In this document: positions 48,751 through 63,600 of the stretch, one piece after another
Layout: each line of letters begins with the position of its first letter
How positions within the stretch are numbered: the stretch's first letter is position 1
Translations under genes and position numbers: made by a program
Notes under the pieces: model-generated
Databases searched by the model: none
Told to the model about the DNA's origin: nothing
The model's input: the letters and a program-made list of their open reading frames with translations, nothing else
Assembly (NCBI GenBank): GCA_034620365.1
Contig: JAQGEQ010000213.1
Span: forward strand, 744,001-808,000
Source of the DNA: Pegea sp. RAD2-039
Taxonomy: Eukaryota > Chordata > Thaliacea > Salpida > Salpidae
Direction: 5' to 3'
Length of the DNA stretch: 64,000 nucleotides

Positions 48751-51700
48751 AAGCAATCATGTATCAGTTTGATAATGGCAGGAGTTTAGCTCATTAGTAA
48801 AATAAAAAATTTTACAAAATAGTATTCTTTTAAAATAAATTCATTGAACTTCCTCAAAAGCACTCAGCTTTATTTTTGTAATTCCACAAGAAAATGTCAG
48901 TTAAGCTAGTTAACATATTTGCATTTTCTTAATGTTGTTAATTTATCATCAACTAATTTATATTTTCTGACTTTTCTCAGTAAGGTAGCTCATCTAGTTA
49001 AAGCCGCAACATCAAGCTTAACCATTAGTACCATCAACTTTACTAGTTGGTTGATGCAAAACTAAAAGTTCTACAGCTTTATATTGTACTTAAATTATAC
49101 ATTTAATGATATATCTACAATATAATTATATAAAAAGAAATTTTCATTACTTTTTCAAAATAAGAATTTTGTCTTGTATCTTTTACTTGAATATAAACTG
49201 TATTATTTTATGACTTATTAAAACAAGTGATATAATCTAAAAATGCATTTCAGTCACTGTTAAAAGACAACTCATTAATCTTTATGTACGCTTAGGGTTC
49301 TTCTGAAAATATTTGTTACTTAACCTTACCAAATGGTTTTTTTAAGTATAAAATATTGATTTCACTTACGCTGCTGTACTGACAACTTTATCCTAATTTA
49401 TATATATACTTTATACTATGCTAATTTAAGTCAAGCAAGCTAACTATAATTCTATGCTTACAACGAAACTGCTTTATTTTTATATCAAAGTATAAATATC
49501 ATCAGTTTTGATTTTCATCCTAATAAAGATTATTATAAGGGCTTTTTACTGTATCCGTTTTGTTACAACTATAAGCTGACTATAGTTTAAAATTGTTTAA
49601 TAACCAAATTAAAAAATTCATGTTATGTTGTTTTTGTAGCACTGAAAATAAATTATGACAGATTTTTTTAGCTAAATTGGAATTTAATAAGTGCTTTCAA
49701 ATAAGTTTGATGATAATCAGAAATTATAATAAAGAGGAAGATGAGGAAATTTGCTAAATCAATTCAGCATTTTTATTTCATTAAAAAAATAGATATTTAT
49801 TTGCAGTCTGAACTGTAAAGTGATATTTATAATAAAGATAAGATTACATTTTTTATGGTTTTTGTCCACTAAAGTAATTAATTACACAATTGAACTTGGA
49901 AGCTATCAAAATTAACTTGTGGCTTATTCCAGCAAAGGTTAAATTAGAAATTCAATTTTTGTAAAAAAATTATTTAATCTTCAGTTGAAGTAAACAGAAT
50001 AGAAAATTTAAAAGCAAATCTCTTTTGCCTCATTCGAAATTCTTAAACTTTAATTTTTTCAGATGTAATGCTTCTCAATATTAGCCAACTTTCTAACTAA
50101 TCGAGTCAAGTTGAAAATTGTAAAAGAATTTAAAGCGGAAACTTACATAAGTCATCAAAATCAATTTGACTAAATCATAAGATGAATTACACTGGTCACT
50201 TCTACTGGAAAACACAACAAATTGTCTGCGGCAACCAGTAAGTGAATTAGCAAGTTCCTTTTTGTAATTGATACTGTAAAACTTAATTAATTAATTAAAC
50301 TAGATAGCGTCTGGAAAGTTTGTTTTAAGTACTGTAAAATAACTCTGTCATTGTCTGCTACTTTTCTAAATAAGGATGTACTTCTACATAGATAGTGATA
50401 AATTGTCGGTAGAAGTGTGAATCATTGAGTTTTTCAAAATCTAATATTTCACGTCGAGCCCCGTATTTGAAAATTAAGGTTTGTAGTGAATATTAAACAA
50501 AACCATAAATGTAGATAAGACCAGGGCTAACGTAATTTCGTTAAATCTATAAGAGAAATACAAACATTAATTATTAAGTTGAAATGATGAGTATTTTAGT
50601 GATGAAAATGTAATATTAAGTCATGTAAGGATGATTAGTGGACATAATTAAGCATTAATATATATTTAAGCACTAATGTATAACAGCACTAAATTTTTAA
50701 GACACTTAAGAAATTAATTTATTAGAAAATAATCTACAAAGCTGAAGAATTTTACATGTTCGTAAAACTATGATTATTGGAACTTTTTTAAGTTGAAATT
50801 ATTTTTTAAAAGTTTTATAATTAAATGACAATTAAACAGTTAAATTTTTTACTAGATAACAGATTTGTTTATAAAACAAAAAGACATAATATTATTATAT
50901 CGTTTATACCATATAGTCATAAAAAGATAACGAAAAAGATAATTATATTTTCATTTTAGTTCATTAGGAAATTTCTGAAGGTTATACGTTTGTTTTTTCA
51001 TACATTGTGGCTGTAATATAAAGAATAATCTTAAGCATGTTGAAATATAATCAGTCTTTTGTAAACGAAATCTTTTCACATAGCTTAATCTTACTGTTAC
51101 CTGATATTTGCTTCAACTTTTATGTAGCATTTTTCTTTTTTGTATTATACAAGCGTTGAACTCTGAATCACTCAATCATTCACTGACCTCTTTAAATGTA
51201 TAGAATGACCTCAATATCTTAGATTTGTTACTTGTTTATATTTCCAATTCAACTTATTCAAGTACAAAGTGAATTCAAATGACTACAAAATGTCCTTATT
51301 TATTGGTCCAAATAAAATTTACAACTATAAACTTATCAATAAATTAAGCAACTGACTGTAAAATGAGTTACTTAGAGATGCGTTTGTTTATACAAAAAAG
51401 TTTTTGGTTAATTTAAACAAGCCTGATTTTGAGATGTAAAAATGTTCAGACAATAAGGTTTAGCAATCAACATTAAAGAAAATTTGGCCAGTTTTCAAGA
51501 ACTGTTTTTAAAACAAAAATGCATTTATCTATTGTTTGATCTTATCAGCTACAACTGAGAATTGATGCTTTGTTGAAGAGTCTCCAAAGTTTTTTAAACT
51601 AGTTTAGCTTTTTCGAATTTTCCAGTCAGTTTGTATAAGTAAGTAAAGCAAAATTGTTTTCTCTAATTAGACTCTAAACATTTTTAAGGTCATTAGCCTT

Positions 51701-54700
51701 GATCAAATTTAAGCTACTATAATCTATTTTTATTTATTTAATCAAAAACTCTGCAATGTGTTGAACTAAAAAACAATAAATATAAATGAACATGTATACC
51801 ACTAAATAGATGAATAATCTAACTTGTTTTGTTTATGAATATACTAAAGATATCTTAATATTTGATAAAATTCAGCTGTCAAAACATTTGGGACAAAATA
51901 GATGCACTAAACAAATAGATAAGTTGACTTTGAAAAGTTGATGTAAGAAATGAATCTTTCTTTTAGTTTGAAGAATTTTTTCATTTAGCAACCTAATTAA
52001 AACTTTATTTCTTAAATCTTTTTTTCTTCGTTTTCAAACTTGTTTACAGAACTAAATGGCTTTATTTTTAAGAAATAGTTTTTGATTAACCCTCAGCTTT
52101 TAATAAATACATAAATAACTCAAAATGATAACATATAATTTCATCAAATTTCATTATGTTTATTTTATTAAGTAAGACGCCATTTTATTTTTGTGAAAAT
52201 AAACAGAAATTAAGCATGCCAATTTGTGTAATGAATCTAGTTTTTTTGAAAGAAATTATATTTCATAAAAAAATTCAAACGGAACTGCTTTGGAGAATTA
52301 AAATGAATAATTTTCTTGTTACTGTTCAAATGGATAAATAATAAATCAGTTTTAGAAGCGGTTTAACGTAATTTTTTGTTTAAAAGAAATAAAAACCATT
52401 GCTAATGAAACTATCAAAATTGTTTAAAAGCATTACAAAATGTTATCATGAGTTCAGTATAAGGTATATTAAGGTTTACTACTTAAAAAAAACTGTTTTG
52501 AATAATAAACAAAAAATAAAAAGCTCTTTAATGTGAAGACAGAAATAAAAAGAGTAAAATCAAACCAACAAGCTAACTAGTTGCTAATGATGACCATTTA
52601 TAAGAAATATTTAAGTTTTTTGTCACGTTAAAAATACTACTAGTAAGAAGCATAAAGAGTTGTAAACGAATCTTCCTTTCCAACTAGACTGTTGTACTGA
52701 AATCCCTCGTGGTAGCAACCGGCAATCTTGCCCAAATCTACTTGTTATTACGAGGTAGAGAGATGACGTCCCGGCGGTATTATTTCAGGGTCTCATGCCT
52801 CTAAAGATAAATGGGTAGTATCAGACATAAAAAGAATGAATTGAGGCACGCATAGGTCGTAGGGCCACTAATGTTTTGCGTTACAAGCAAAGGGCAAGGA
52901 AGAAGTGACTTAAATTTTGGCACCCCTACATTTTTAAATGATTGATTATGTTTTTTTCGGCTTCTGTCCGTTCTTCTATATAGATGTATATATAACAGCT
53001 AAAAAGCTTTAAGCAACACACAGCTACATAATGCGCGTGCCAAAAAAGTTTTAAACGACAAGTCATGGTTAGAGAAGAAAAGTAATGTTGTTATTTTAGG
53101 CGAAATCCATTTTTCATTTCTTGTATTTCTTTTTATTGATTTTATGTTATCTTTGAGAATCTTGTTTTATTGAACACTGTTTACAGTATACTTGTAACTT
53201 TCTGCAAATAACTTCCTTTTTCCAACATGATATTTAAACACATAGCAAAGTTAAATCCATCTTATTGCAGTTACTTTACATTTTGTCAACAAAACTATTT
53301 ACTTTTAATGTTTTTCCCTTTTAAACTTAAACAGAGGAAGTATAGATAGTTAGTTTACAGCTTTAAAATTTACCATTTTAATCTAATAAACTAAATGTTG
53401 TCAAACACATCTTATGATTTTACATTTATTTTTATAGGTATATAGCCGAAAATCTCTTCAAAAATAAGTTTTATTTAATCGTTTTCATATTTTTACAAAC
53501 AGAAATAAAAATAGGTCGTTTTACAGGAAGTTCAAGTTGATAACATCATAATTAAGTATTTGTCGATCGCATATTTTGTTTTGTATCAAGATAGTGAATG
53601 ATTACATGCAGTTATCTGGATCAAGATTTATTACTATTGAGAGTTGTTTCACGCATTATCAGATTAGATTGCCTAAAAGCTTTGTTAAACTAAAAAAAAA
53701 TTTTACAAATAAATAACTTTTGTTTAACAATGTAGCATAAAACTTTTCTTCTATTTAATGAATTTCTGCTTACACATTAACTTAAGCTCTTATGAAGAAT
53801 TATATACTTTATCAATCATTCATTTTATATAATGATAAAAGTATCATTCTATATCTATCATTCTTTTCAATAAGAAGATAACTTGTTAATAGTTTGTCAT
53901 GATATTTGTTAAAGTTAATTGAAGCTATAAGGATTAATGATTTGTTTTAAACTTACTTAGATTAACTCTTTAAGCTTTAAAATGACAAAAACAAAACCAT
54001 TCTTTAAACTTACATCATCTCTTAAGCATGTGGTTAGTATAAAAAGGTATTTGTTGCAAATCCTTGCAATGATAAAATTAAATGATTTTTAGGGTTTACT
54101 GATTAATTTTAAAGTAATTTGTTTTCATTCATTTGCATCAATTTAAGTTTAAACTTTTTAGAATACAAAAACTGTTGTAAGATACACATAGATCAAAATA
54201 TCTTTTGTCTTAAATTTATTATTCACCTATCTTAAACGAGTCAAGAGTTGAATCATTCAAAGCAGAGAGTTTGAAATTTTTATTGAACCATCTATTTTTA
54301 CAATATGAACATAAGTTAGAAAGAAAACATTATTTTTAAAATGTCAATTTCTTATGCAGAACCTAATAGGTTTTCGAAAATTAGTGATTAATTATTTTTT
54401 AAATTCCTACTCCAATTCGGGTGTTGTTAAAAGCTTCTTTCTTAAGTGGTTTCGTTCGCAACAATTTAATTTCAAACTAAAAATTTTCTATGTAGGTTTA
54501 TTTCAATTAATTTTGACACTAAATGCGTATATGGTAAATTCCACCAAGTGTAATTATAATATTTCGTCATACATTCTTTCATTAATAAATCGGCTAAACA
54601 TATATTTTACTAAATAGTTTTAACTTATTTGATATAATGAAACATGTTACTTTTTGTAAGTTTTTGAATTGTTTATCATTAGTCATTTAGACTTTTGTAG

Positions 54701-56440
54701 AAGCAAAGCTTTTGAAACATATTTATGCGCATTTAAGTAAATGAGAATTTTGAAAAATGATAAGTAACTGCAATTTAAAAATAAAATACTTTTCAACTTG
54801 ATATTTTGATAATCAGAGCTTTTAATAATAAAAAGTGTTAAATGATTTGATATTAAATGGATAAAATAAATTTTATTTTGAACTGACTTCTACAGTAATT
54901 GCAATATTACAACATATTTGTACAATAACAGTTTTCAATTGTAGCAGCAGCTATTATGCTTCAAACTTTGCTTGGAGTTAACACAAAAAAGAATCTGAGT
55001 CAATACAGCATCATGGTCGGTGGGACTTCTCGACTACTAGTCTGTAGTTGTTTAATATTTTTGGATATACTTTTATCTTTGCCTACTCAGAACTTGTTAA
55101 TCTTAACATTCTTATGCATACAAGTTAAAAATGTATACAAGCTCTCGTTACCCTTACTCTATACTATTAGTCAAACACTTGACCAAAGAAAAATAGTAGT
55201 TTTAAAGTCTTGATTTAATTGATTTACGCAGTCAGTAAATAGTTTGATTGATTTTTTAGTCCTAAACGACAACTAAAGAGCTTTAACTTTTATTGTTTTT
55301 TGATTTTACAAATTAGAAAACTACAGTCAATTAGCATGTAGTTTTATGCGTATTTGGTTTCTATTTTAAATGGTAAACAGTAGATAGACATCTTTTGATA
55401 TATATAATGGTTTTTGTCAACATATAAATTTTTTATATTTCAAATTTCTGATCAAACGGTATAGATATCTTTGACACCAATTTCTGCCATTTATTATCTC
55501 TTAATATATTGCACTTGATTTCATTTAATCTTCCTCTTTTTACATTGCTTCAGCCATAAAAATTAATAAATTTACAAATTGGTTATTTTTTCATCCTTTT
55601 TGTATCAGACTAAATGCAAATGTTTCTCAAAGTAGAAATAAAAACAGTTTATCTCGAGACTAAATTTATTTTTTAAACAAATAAGGATCTTTAAAAAAAA
55701 TAGACTTTAAATGTTAAAATAAAAAGCTTTTTGGAAACTGTTTACTAAAAAGCGTTTATATTCAATCTCTGTTGGCTTGAAGAAAAAAAAATAAACTACG
55801 TTCATTTTGAAAAATAAAACGGCTAGATATTTGAAAAGGCCATGCAAGCCCACATCTGGTACAGCAACTTTATTATGTTTGTAATTTTTCTGTGTAAAGT
55901 TGTTCATAATAGTTGCTTAGAAAATTATTTCTGCTAAAATTATCTGACATATTGTTTTCATAATTTAAATTTACTAACTAATGGTTAAAAAATTAAATCT
56001 TATGATTTTGTAAATTTCTTAATGAAAATTAGTTTGAAGCTAATAGATAATTAGGGTTGTTTTGTGGTTTAAATATTACCACAAAATTATTCGGTTTTGC
56101 GATTTTTTAGATCAGCTTTATCTTCAAGTGTATTTACAGAGACAGACTAAATATGTTAAGAGAAAAATATTTACTTGTATGTGCGTCCAATAGCAGTTTC
56201 ATGTTATATAAAAAGAAATTTAAAAATAAAAGATATAAAATTTAATTTAAAAATAACATTTCCAAAATACTTTAATTATTCCAAAAATGTTATCAAAATC
56301 TCCAGTTTTATTTAGTTTCAGTCTTGATCGCTTACAACTGAAACATAATCGAATTTTATTTGGATCTTAAGTTAAAATATCATTATTGGTTTTCAAATAA
56401 CTAATTCTTGTAGACGCTTTAAAAATGTAAAAATTAGGAG
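48751..56440. other. Gene-free A/T-rich stretch, last part of the desert
   Basis: No exon is supported on either strand. The short open frames at 54354-54617 and 54956-55213 have A/T-driven composition and no recognisable domain. A less A/T-rich patch lies at about 52660-53060. Confidence 0.45.
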
Positions 56441-57155
56441 TTTGATACATTTATCTGTTAAAAGAAGAGCAAACACTTGCGGTAAAAACTGAATAAGGGC
56501 GAATATATCTACTTCCGGCGAAAGTAATAGATTCATCAATATCGTGAAAAATGAAGAAGCTAGTATAAAAAAGATGAGTACTGGACGCAGAAGTCAAAAC
56601 ACGACACCGTTGAGCTAAGTTGAAGTTGTTAAAGGAAAAACTAAATCTTTGAATATTTTGTAGTGGAATGCGAATAAAGAATGACGTGATAAAGGAAAAT
56701 AGTAATATGCGCCAGCAAGCGGTAGTAGCTACAAACCGTGCCTATAGAGTGAGTTGTATCTAGCACAGCAAATGAGGATGTGAGAGAGGAAAAGAGAGAA
56801 GTGGTAACAAACAGCGTTTAGCGTAGACATAAGTCTAAGGCGTGTGCAGTGTGAATGAGCTAGATTGGTGATGGTATAGCTGGGTTAGTTTAAGTTATAA
56901 ATCTTACGGCAAGCAAACGGCAACTAAAATACACTTTCAAAATTTTACTGGCTAACTAAGAAAGATTTTTTTTGTAGTGGAGAAGAGTTGTTAGCGTCAA
57001 ATCATCAGTTAAAGCATTAAGCAGTAAGAAACAAAACAGTAAAAAAAATCTTGATTTAAGTGAGAGAAGAAAGAAAGCAAACAGTAGAACAGCAACAAGA
57101 TTTGTGCCTAGCAGAAGACTTGGAGCGCGAGATATCGCGTTATTTATTCCGATTT
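56441..57155 (+). promoter_or_regulatory. Presumed promoter and 5' untranslated region of the hexapeptide gene
   Basis: This block upstream of the ORF is richer in G and A-G runs than the desert and has no long open frame until 57060. The same frame is open from 57060 to the first in-frame ATG at 57156, with a TAA at 57057. It is assigned by position and composition; no core promoter motif is clear. Confidence 0.35.
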
Positions 57156-57615
57156 ATGTCACCAAATGATCATTTAGATTGTCTATCAAGGACAAACTTC
57201 GTTAGCATTAGTCGAAGACTTACACCAGATCTGAAAGCGAACTCCCTGAGTCAGCAGCATTATTATCGTCAGCAACAGTCGGCAACAGAAGCTGAATCTG
57301 CTTACTCAGAAGATTGTTCTGTTTCCGATCAGTGTTTACGCGAGGACAACTTCAAGATCCCTTCACTTTTTGAAAAACATATTGATTTTAAAAAGACTGA
57401 GCTCAGTGAAGTAAACTTAAGTTTATCGGGACTCACTAGAATGGTCCCCCCGACAAGCAGTAGTAAAAAGCCGGTGATAAATCGAGAAAATGGCGCTGCT
57501 GAGCCAAGCGTGATGTCAGGCGCTACGTCTAACACTCCCCAAGTATTCGCTTGGATGCATGGATCTCGACAAATACAGAAGAAGAACTCTACAAGTGGAA
57601 GCGGAAATGATGAAA
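57156..57615 (+). CDS. Candidate Hox-like first exon with hexapeptide-like motif, no homeodomain in window
   Basis: The exon encodes about 153 residues from the first in-frame ATG and ends GAT-GAA-A before a strong donor GTAAGT at 57616 (phase 1). The composition is unlike the A/T noise around it: Ser, Gln and Asn-rich, with polar low-complexity stretches. Near its end it has TPQVFAWMHGSR. In Hox proteins a PBX-binding hexapeptide of the form [IVF]-[YF]-x-W-M-[KRH] sits just before an intron that separates it from the homeodomain; PQIYPWM of Hox5 proteins (from memory) is similar. Here P is replaced by A (FAWM). No homeodomain (WFQNRR-type) is encoded in the remaining 6.4 kb, so the next exon would lie outside. 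The frame also reads protein-like for 32 codons upstream (57060-57155), so a 5' exon or other start is possible. A coding exon is fairly likely; the Hox-like assignment is tentative. Confidence 0.5.
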
Positions 57616-60600
57616 GTAAGTTACTCGATTATTCTACTTTATTTAATTAAATCAAAATATTGCAGCGATAAGTAGATATAACTGGTTTTGAAATCATTGA
57701 AATTTATCTAACCCTATTTTAGATAAATAAAATGTTACTGTTAAGTCTTGTCAGCTACCCAGCTAGTCAATCATTTTTCTGGTTGTAGATTATTTACTAA
57801 ACATTTATATATTATTATTATTATCGATTATTTACTAAACATTCAACACATTCATCAGCTTTCAAACAATGTATTACTTGAGTGAATTAGCTGACAACAT
57901 AAATAATCATTAAAGAAAATCATAAATAAATTTAAAGAGTCTAGTCTTTTACCTTCAATATGTCAAAGTTTGTTTTAAATATAATTTGAATTTAAAAATA
58001 AAAAAAAGTTGTTTATCGAGTTTTAAGTTTTACTATAAACTCTTTCATGAATAATTTTCAGCCATTTAAAAATTTTATAAATATTTTAGATTTTAAAGAA
58101 ACTATTTTAAAAATTACTTTTGAAAAAAAAATAAAGTATGTTTTTATATACTGAATAGCTTAAATTGTGGGATACTTCCAATTAATGAATTCAAGTTGTA
58201 TTTAAATAACAAAGAATATAAAATTAAAGCAATACTTTAAACTTTTATCTATCATCAAAACTTTGTTGATACTTACAACAATTGCAATGTAAGAGCTTAC
58301 AAGAAAACCTTTTTTATGTGAAACCTGCTGAATAGTTTTGTAGTAAGCAAACGGTTTTTTTTTTTAATTTTTGGATGATAAATTTAAAGCTTAAAATTTA
58401 AAAGTATGTAAAAGTTGGAAACATTTTTCTATAAGCAGGTGCATGTAGAGCACTTAATCACTATGAGCATGATTTTTTAATATAAGTTATCATCTACATT
58501 CGGTTTTTTCACTCTAGTTTAACCTTTTCTCCTACTGTATAATATTTCTTGTACCAAACATAATCAAGTAACGATTTTACGGTTAAATAGCTAAAAATAA
58601 GCACAAGGAAAAGGCAAAAGTTCAGTGCAGATGTTATCAGGTCCAAGGTGAGTTTACAGATGGAGCATTAGAAGAGGTCAGTAAGAAGCAGGATGTAGAA
58701 ATAAATCTTTAAGAAATATTTTAATAAATGCGTCAGATATTATCTTTAAAAATTTCGATGTTTGTTGTGACATCATATTACTTCAAATCATTTATTTCTT
58801 CAAGTCAGCACACGTTTGCTCCTTACAATATATTTTCAACCTTTTTATTTACTTATCAATATGAAATAGTACAAAGCTGCTGAAAGCATAGAGATATATT
58901 ACTTGAAATTTAGATAATCTGTTCTAAATTGATGTTATGATGTGTACTCAAAGTTGATATTAAAAACGTTAAATCCACAATCAAATTTTGAATTTTATAT
59001 ATAACAGCAAATATGATAATTTCAGTTTTACAATTCTTAGTTTTCGTATTTTACAAAAGCTCCATAAAAATTTAATTTAAACGTTTTATACTTAAACTGG
59101 CAAAATAAGTTAAATTTTAATTCATGATATGAATGCGCTTGAACGATTGTAATTTTATCCATTAAAAGTCATTTTAGCACTTTAATTGTAAAAACAGTTA
59201 CAAACCTTTTAAAGTAGCCATACAAATTTAACGTTTTAGTTTTGAGTCTAATATCTACTTTCCGAATGAAAAAAATCTTTATCTTAACCAACCTCTCTTT
59301 ATATGAGTAACCGATCTTTATTTTTTTCTATCTATAAAAGATATAACCCAAAAGTGACATAATTAATTGCTTTACATAACAATACTGAAAACTGGCAACC
59401 TTATAAATTCAATTTTATGATACATCAACAAAACTATAACAAATAATCAAATATACGGCATTTTTTGGGAGTTTACTAAATAACTTCAGCACATATTTGT
59501 TAAAAATTTTCTGCTGTAAGTAAGCCAAAAATATCATTACATATTTTCATAATGATAGTTAGTCAAATAAGTTAAAGTTAAGAAAAGTTTAATATAAAAT
59601 CTCGTTGATGCTTGTTTAATAGTACACGAAGTAAATTAATTCTTGTCAATTTGAGTATTATTAGTGCAGCTGTCGAACTTTAAGATAAATTAAGCCTAAT
59701 TTAATTTTTGATTTGCAGGTTTTAAAGTAATAATTGTAAAAAAGTTAGTAACTGATTTGCGTCACAGCAGTACACATTAATCATTTTGTTTATATCTTTG
59801 AAATAGTTACGTATATCAAGCTATGAATACCCAAGTATTGATTGTTACCGACTAATCTTCAGCCTAAAGCGCTTTTATTGGTTGCTAGTTTATCATTGTT
59901 TATTTGAAGGTTAAAAATAAAAAGCAGATAAGTTCATCTAATGCTAGCTAGGTGGTCCTTATTTGTCGTACAAGTGCCTTTCCTGGTAGGTGTTCATGCT
60001 TGCACTGGATTTATGTTAGCTTGTGATTGCTACAAGTATAATTGATCACATGTATCTGATGGGAAAATATTTAAACTAGTCCTATCATAAACTTACCATA
60101 ACTTCTAACAAATCAAATAATTGTGGGTTAGTTTGACTGAAAAGTTTGTAATCATTTAATTTGATCGAATCATTCAATTTTGACTTACCTCACTTAGAGA
60201 TCTATTAAAAGCATGTAATCGGCACAAGAAGTGTTTTAAGTAATTACTACCGTTTCGAAACGACAAGTTACAATCTTTACGCTTAAAAACTGAATTAACT
60301 GACTTAAAATTAATTAATTTGTTTAGATTTGCACAACTTTCAAGGCAACCTTAAATAGTTTTGAGAAAAACTTCAATGCGATAGATAAAGAGTTCTGAAT
60401 AGATATTTACTCTATTAAACTAAATAAGTGTACTTTCCATTGTCTTCGAATTATATTTGATAATAGAAAGTTTAAAAAGTAGCCATTTTATACTTGATTC
60501 TGTATTTCACAAATCTATTTATGTTTCTTTTGCCTTTACAGTCAAAATTAATCACTAAATAAGTAGTTACTGCTTTTAAGTTGTGTTCAACAGATATTTT

Positions 60601-63600
60601 CGAATATCACTGAGTTAATTATATGATTTTTTAAATTTATTAATTCTTTCAAAAATATTATTTTTTTAAACATTTTAAAATATCTTTATTGTAAACGCTT
60701 GATTTTGTTGAGTAACAAAAGGTTTTTTATGCTCATGTTTTTTATATACAATTAGTCTGTAAAATACTAAAAAGTTTCACTAGACTTTTAAAAAAAATTG
60801 ATTTTGTATACAATGTGAAACTTTATGAGAAGCAATTTCTCAAGATCTAAATCTTTTGTCCAACATTTTTTAATTTATTCCCGCTAGACCATTTGGGAAT
60901 TTTCTTTGTTTTTTTTAATTTAATTTTAATTGTAGCAAAATTGATCTTTTAATTATTCAATTTAACAAATATAACCATCAATCAAAGCAAGTTTTCAACA
61001 TTTTTGAAATAATATATCACCTCAAAATACAAGTTTTTATTCTTTCTTAAGTGTTAAATATCATCAATAGTTAGATATGAAGCTTCGACTATTTATAAAA
61101 CCAATGCTCCTTTTTTATTTGCAGCATAAAACATGTAACTTACAAGCAAAAAGTAGCTTCGAAGTTTGATTAAGCTGAAATATAATAAAATACTTTTTAT
61201 TATTGAATGAGATTTAACGTTACTCTTATTATGTCTTGCCTTAGAAACAAGGTTTTTAACATGGAAACTCCCTCAGCTCTAAAGACTTTATGTGGTATTA
61301 CGTGATTTATAGTTACTAATGTTACATTAAACTATGTAAAGAAAATGTACACTAAAGAAATATTAAATCAAAAAGATTATTATAAACATGTTTATTATAA
61401 ATTTTCAAATATCAGAAGATTTTAACTTTGTAAAAAGTTTCTGTTTGATGACTAAACTGCATATTTTGATAGCATCTTTAAGACCTCTATATTTTTCTAA
61501 CTTTCTAGATTGATTTTTGAGCTGAAAAACTGAATAAATATTTAGAATAAAAAGCTTACTTTTTTAATGCTTATTATTGAAAACTTTGTACAAATTTTTA
61601 TAGCTAAGAAAGTCTGTTGAAAGTTTTAATAGCAAGACACATTTTGATATAAAACATTTTCAATGCAGAAAAAATGAAACAATCTAAAGTCAATGATTTG
61701 ATTCTTATGCTTGTTCAGCTTTATCAATATTTCTTATATTTTCAACTGCAAATCTAACAAATTACAAAGATTGCAAGAATTATTATTGATTTATACAAAA
61801 TATTGCCAATGTTTTTTTTTAATTTTAGAACAATAAAATTAAAGCATGACTATAAAACTATTTATGAAAATATTTTTGCAAAAATTGTATTTAAGAGAAT
61901 GGTTTTTGTAAAGAAGCAAAAAAATTATTGTTTTATTTTCTTTTCACTTTTGAATTTTTTTAGAAAAATCTTTGAAATGATTTCCTTAGACAAAGACACG
62001 AATAAAACTGCTATCAAAAATATCTCACAATTTTAATAATTTAATGATATTATCGAACAAACCATTATCATAGAACGATCACAAAAAAATACATTTTTTT
62101 AAATTAAAAAAAATGTATTTAATTTTTTTGAAAGTTGTTATCAGTCTATGTTTCTATTTATATTCTGCTGATTGTAAATCCTAGTGTACACAGAAGATAA
62201 TTCTCAGCTTTTTAAAATAGTAAATTTATTACATATTTATTCTATTATTTATTATTCTAATAATTGATACACTGTTAAGTATAAAACTATATTTTGTTAT
62301 ACATTTGACACTTGAACTAAAAATCAAACTATTTGACTTAAAGTTTTTCTTTTTTGTGTTTGAAAACTCCTAAAAGTTGTAAAGTTAAATATGATTAACT
62401 GGAGACAAAAACTAAATTAAATGAAATTAGGTACTAATATAAGCCTGATAAGCCACATGTTCAGAACTTAAGTATATTTACAAGCTTAATCATAAGGCAT
62501 TTATTTCAAATTTAAAGTGTAAACATATAATGATAAATTGATATTTGAGGTATCGTAATTGCGTGATAAATAGTTGTTACTATTATAAACATTATAACTT
62601 GTTTAAAAAACAAAGAAGTAATTTTTTTAGTTTTAATTGATTTTACAGTTGAACGTTATATAATCTCTTTCTAAATACTTTTTGAAATTACATCTTATTA
62701 CTGAGTATTTACGTTTTAAATTCTGTGTAACATTCTATTGCAGAACATTTATTAAGGTCAAGCTTAGGTGAATTTCAATTTCATTATCGCTACAATCACC
62801 ACTGACCAAATAGTTTGAAAAATAATTGTGTTAATCTTGTCAGATTCTTTAAACATAGAGTTAAATTCTAAAAGCTATACTGTAGAATTTTGTCTTAAAC
62901 TTAAATTGTTTGGTATATTGATTAATTACTTAGTGACAAGAAACTTTAGATCAAATTAATTAAAAATGTAAGCTGACTTGTTGCGTTTTCAATTGCTTTT
63001 ACCAATTTAATTTAAATCAATTTCAATTTAAAGAAATCAAACTTGGAGACATAGGCAAATGTTATAAAAAATTAATCTAAATTATCTATAAGAAACAAAC
63101 TGTCAGTCCTAACAAAGGAAAAGAAAGCTAAAAGAATTAATATTCACTGTTTTTATCATTACTCAATGATTCTCGTACTATTAATTTCAATTAAATACCT
63201 TATTTTCAATCGTGTTATATTCCATCTGAAAGATATAAATCAGAAGAAGAAATGTTGTGATTACTCTTCTTGATTCCAAGTAAAATTCGACTTCTTTTGA
63301 CATTTTTTAACGTCATTACTACAATGGCACCATTTCTTTGAAGACCAATTGCTAGCTTTTACAAAGTAAGTTTCTTTTTTTTGTTCTCATTTACTTTCAA
63401 TTTGATTATATTTATGTAATTATGCAGTCAAGTATTCAAAATTTATTGCTGTCATTTTATAAGATTTTATTTATAGAATAATAAAAGATATCTAACCAGC
63501 AACAGCAAAACTTATTTCGAATTATTGTCTTTGAAAATTAAGCAGCAGCTTATTTAGAGGAAATAAGTACTTGATGATATCTATTAATTGAGAGTAACTT

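Noticed and set aside
54354-55213. Two open frames of 85-87 codons in the desert
   Set aside because: Composition is as expected of A/T-rich noise and no motif is recognisable. The WFRSQQ string in the first is not a homeodomain third helix.
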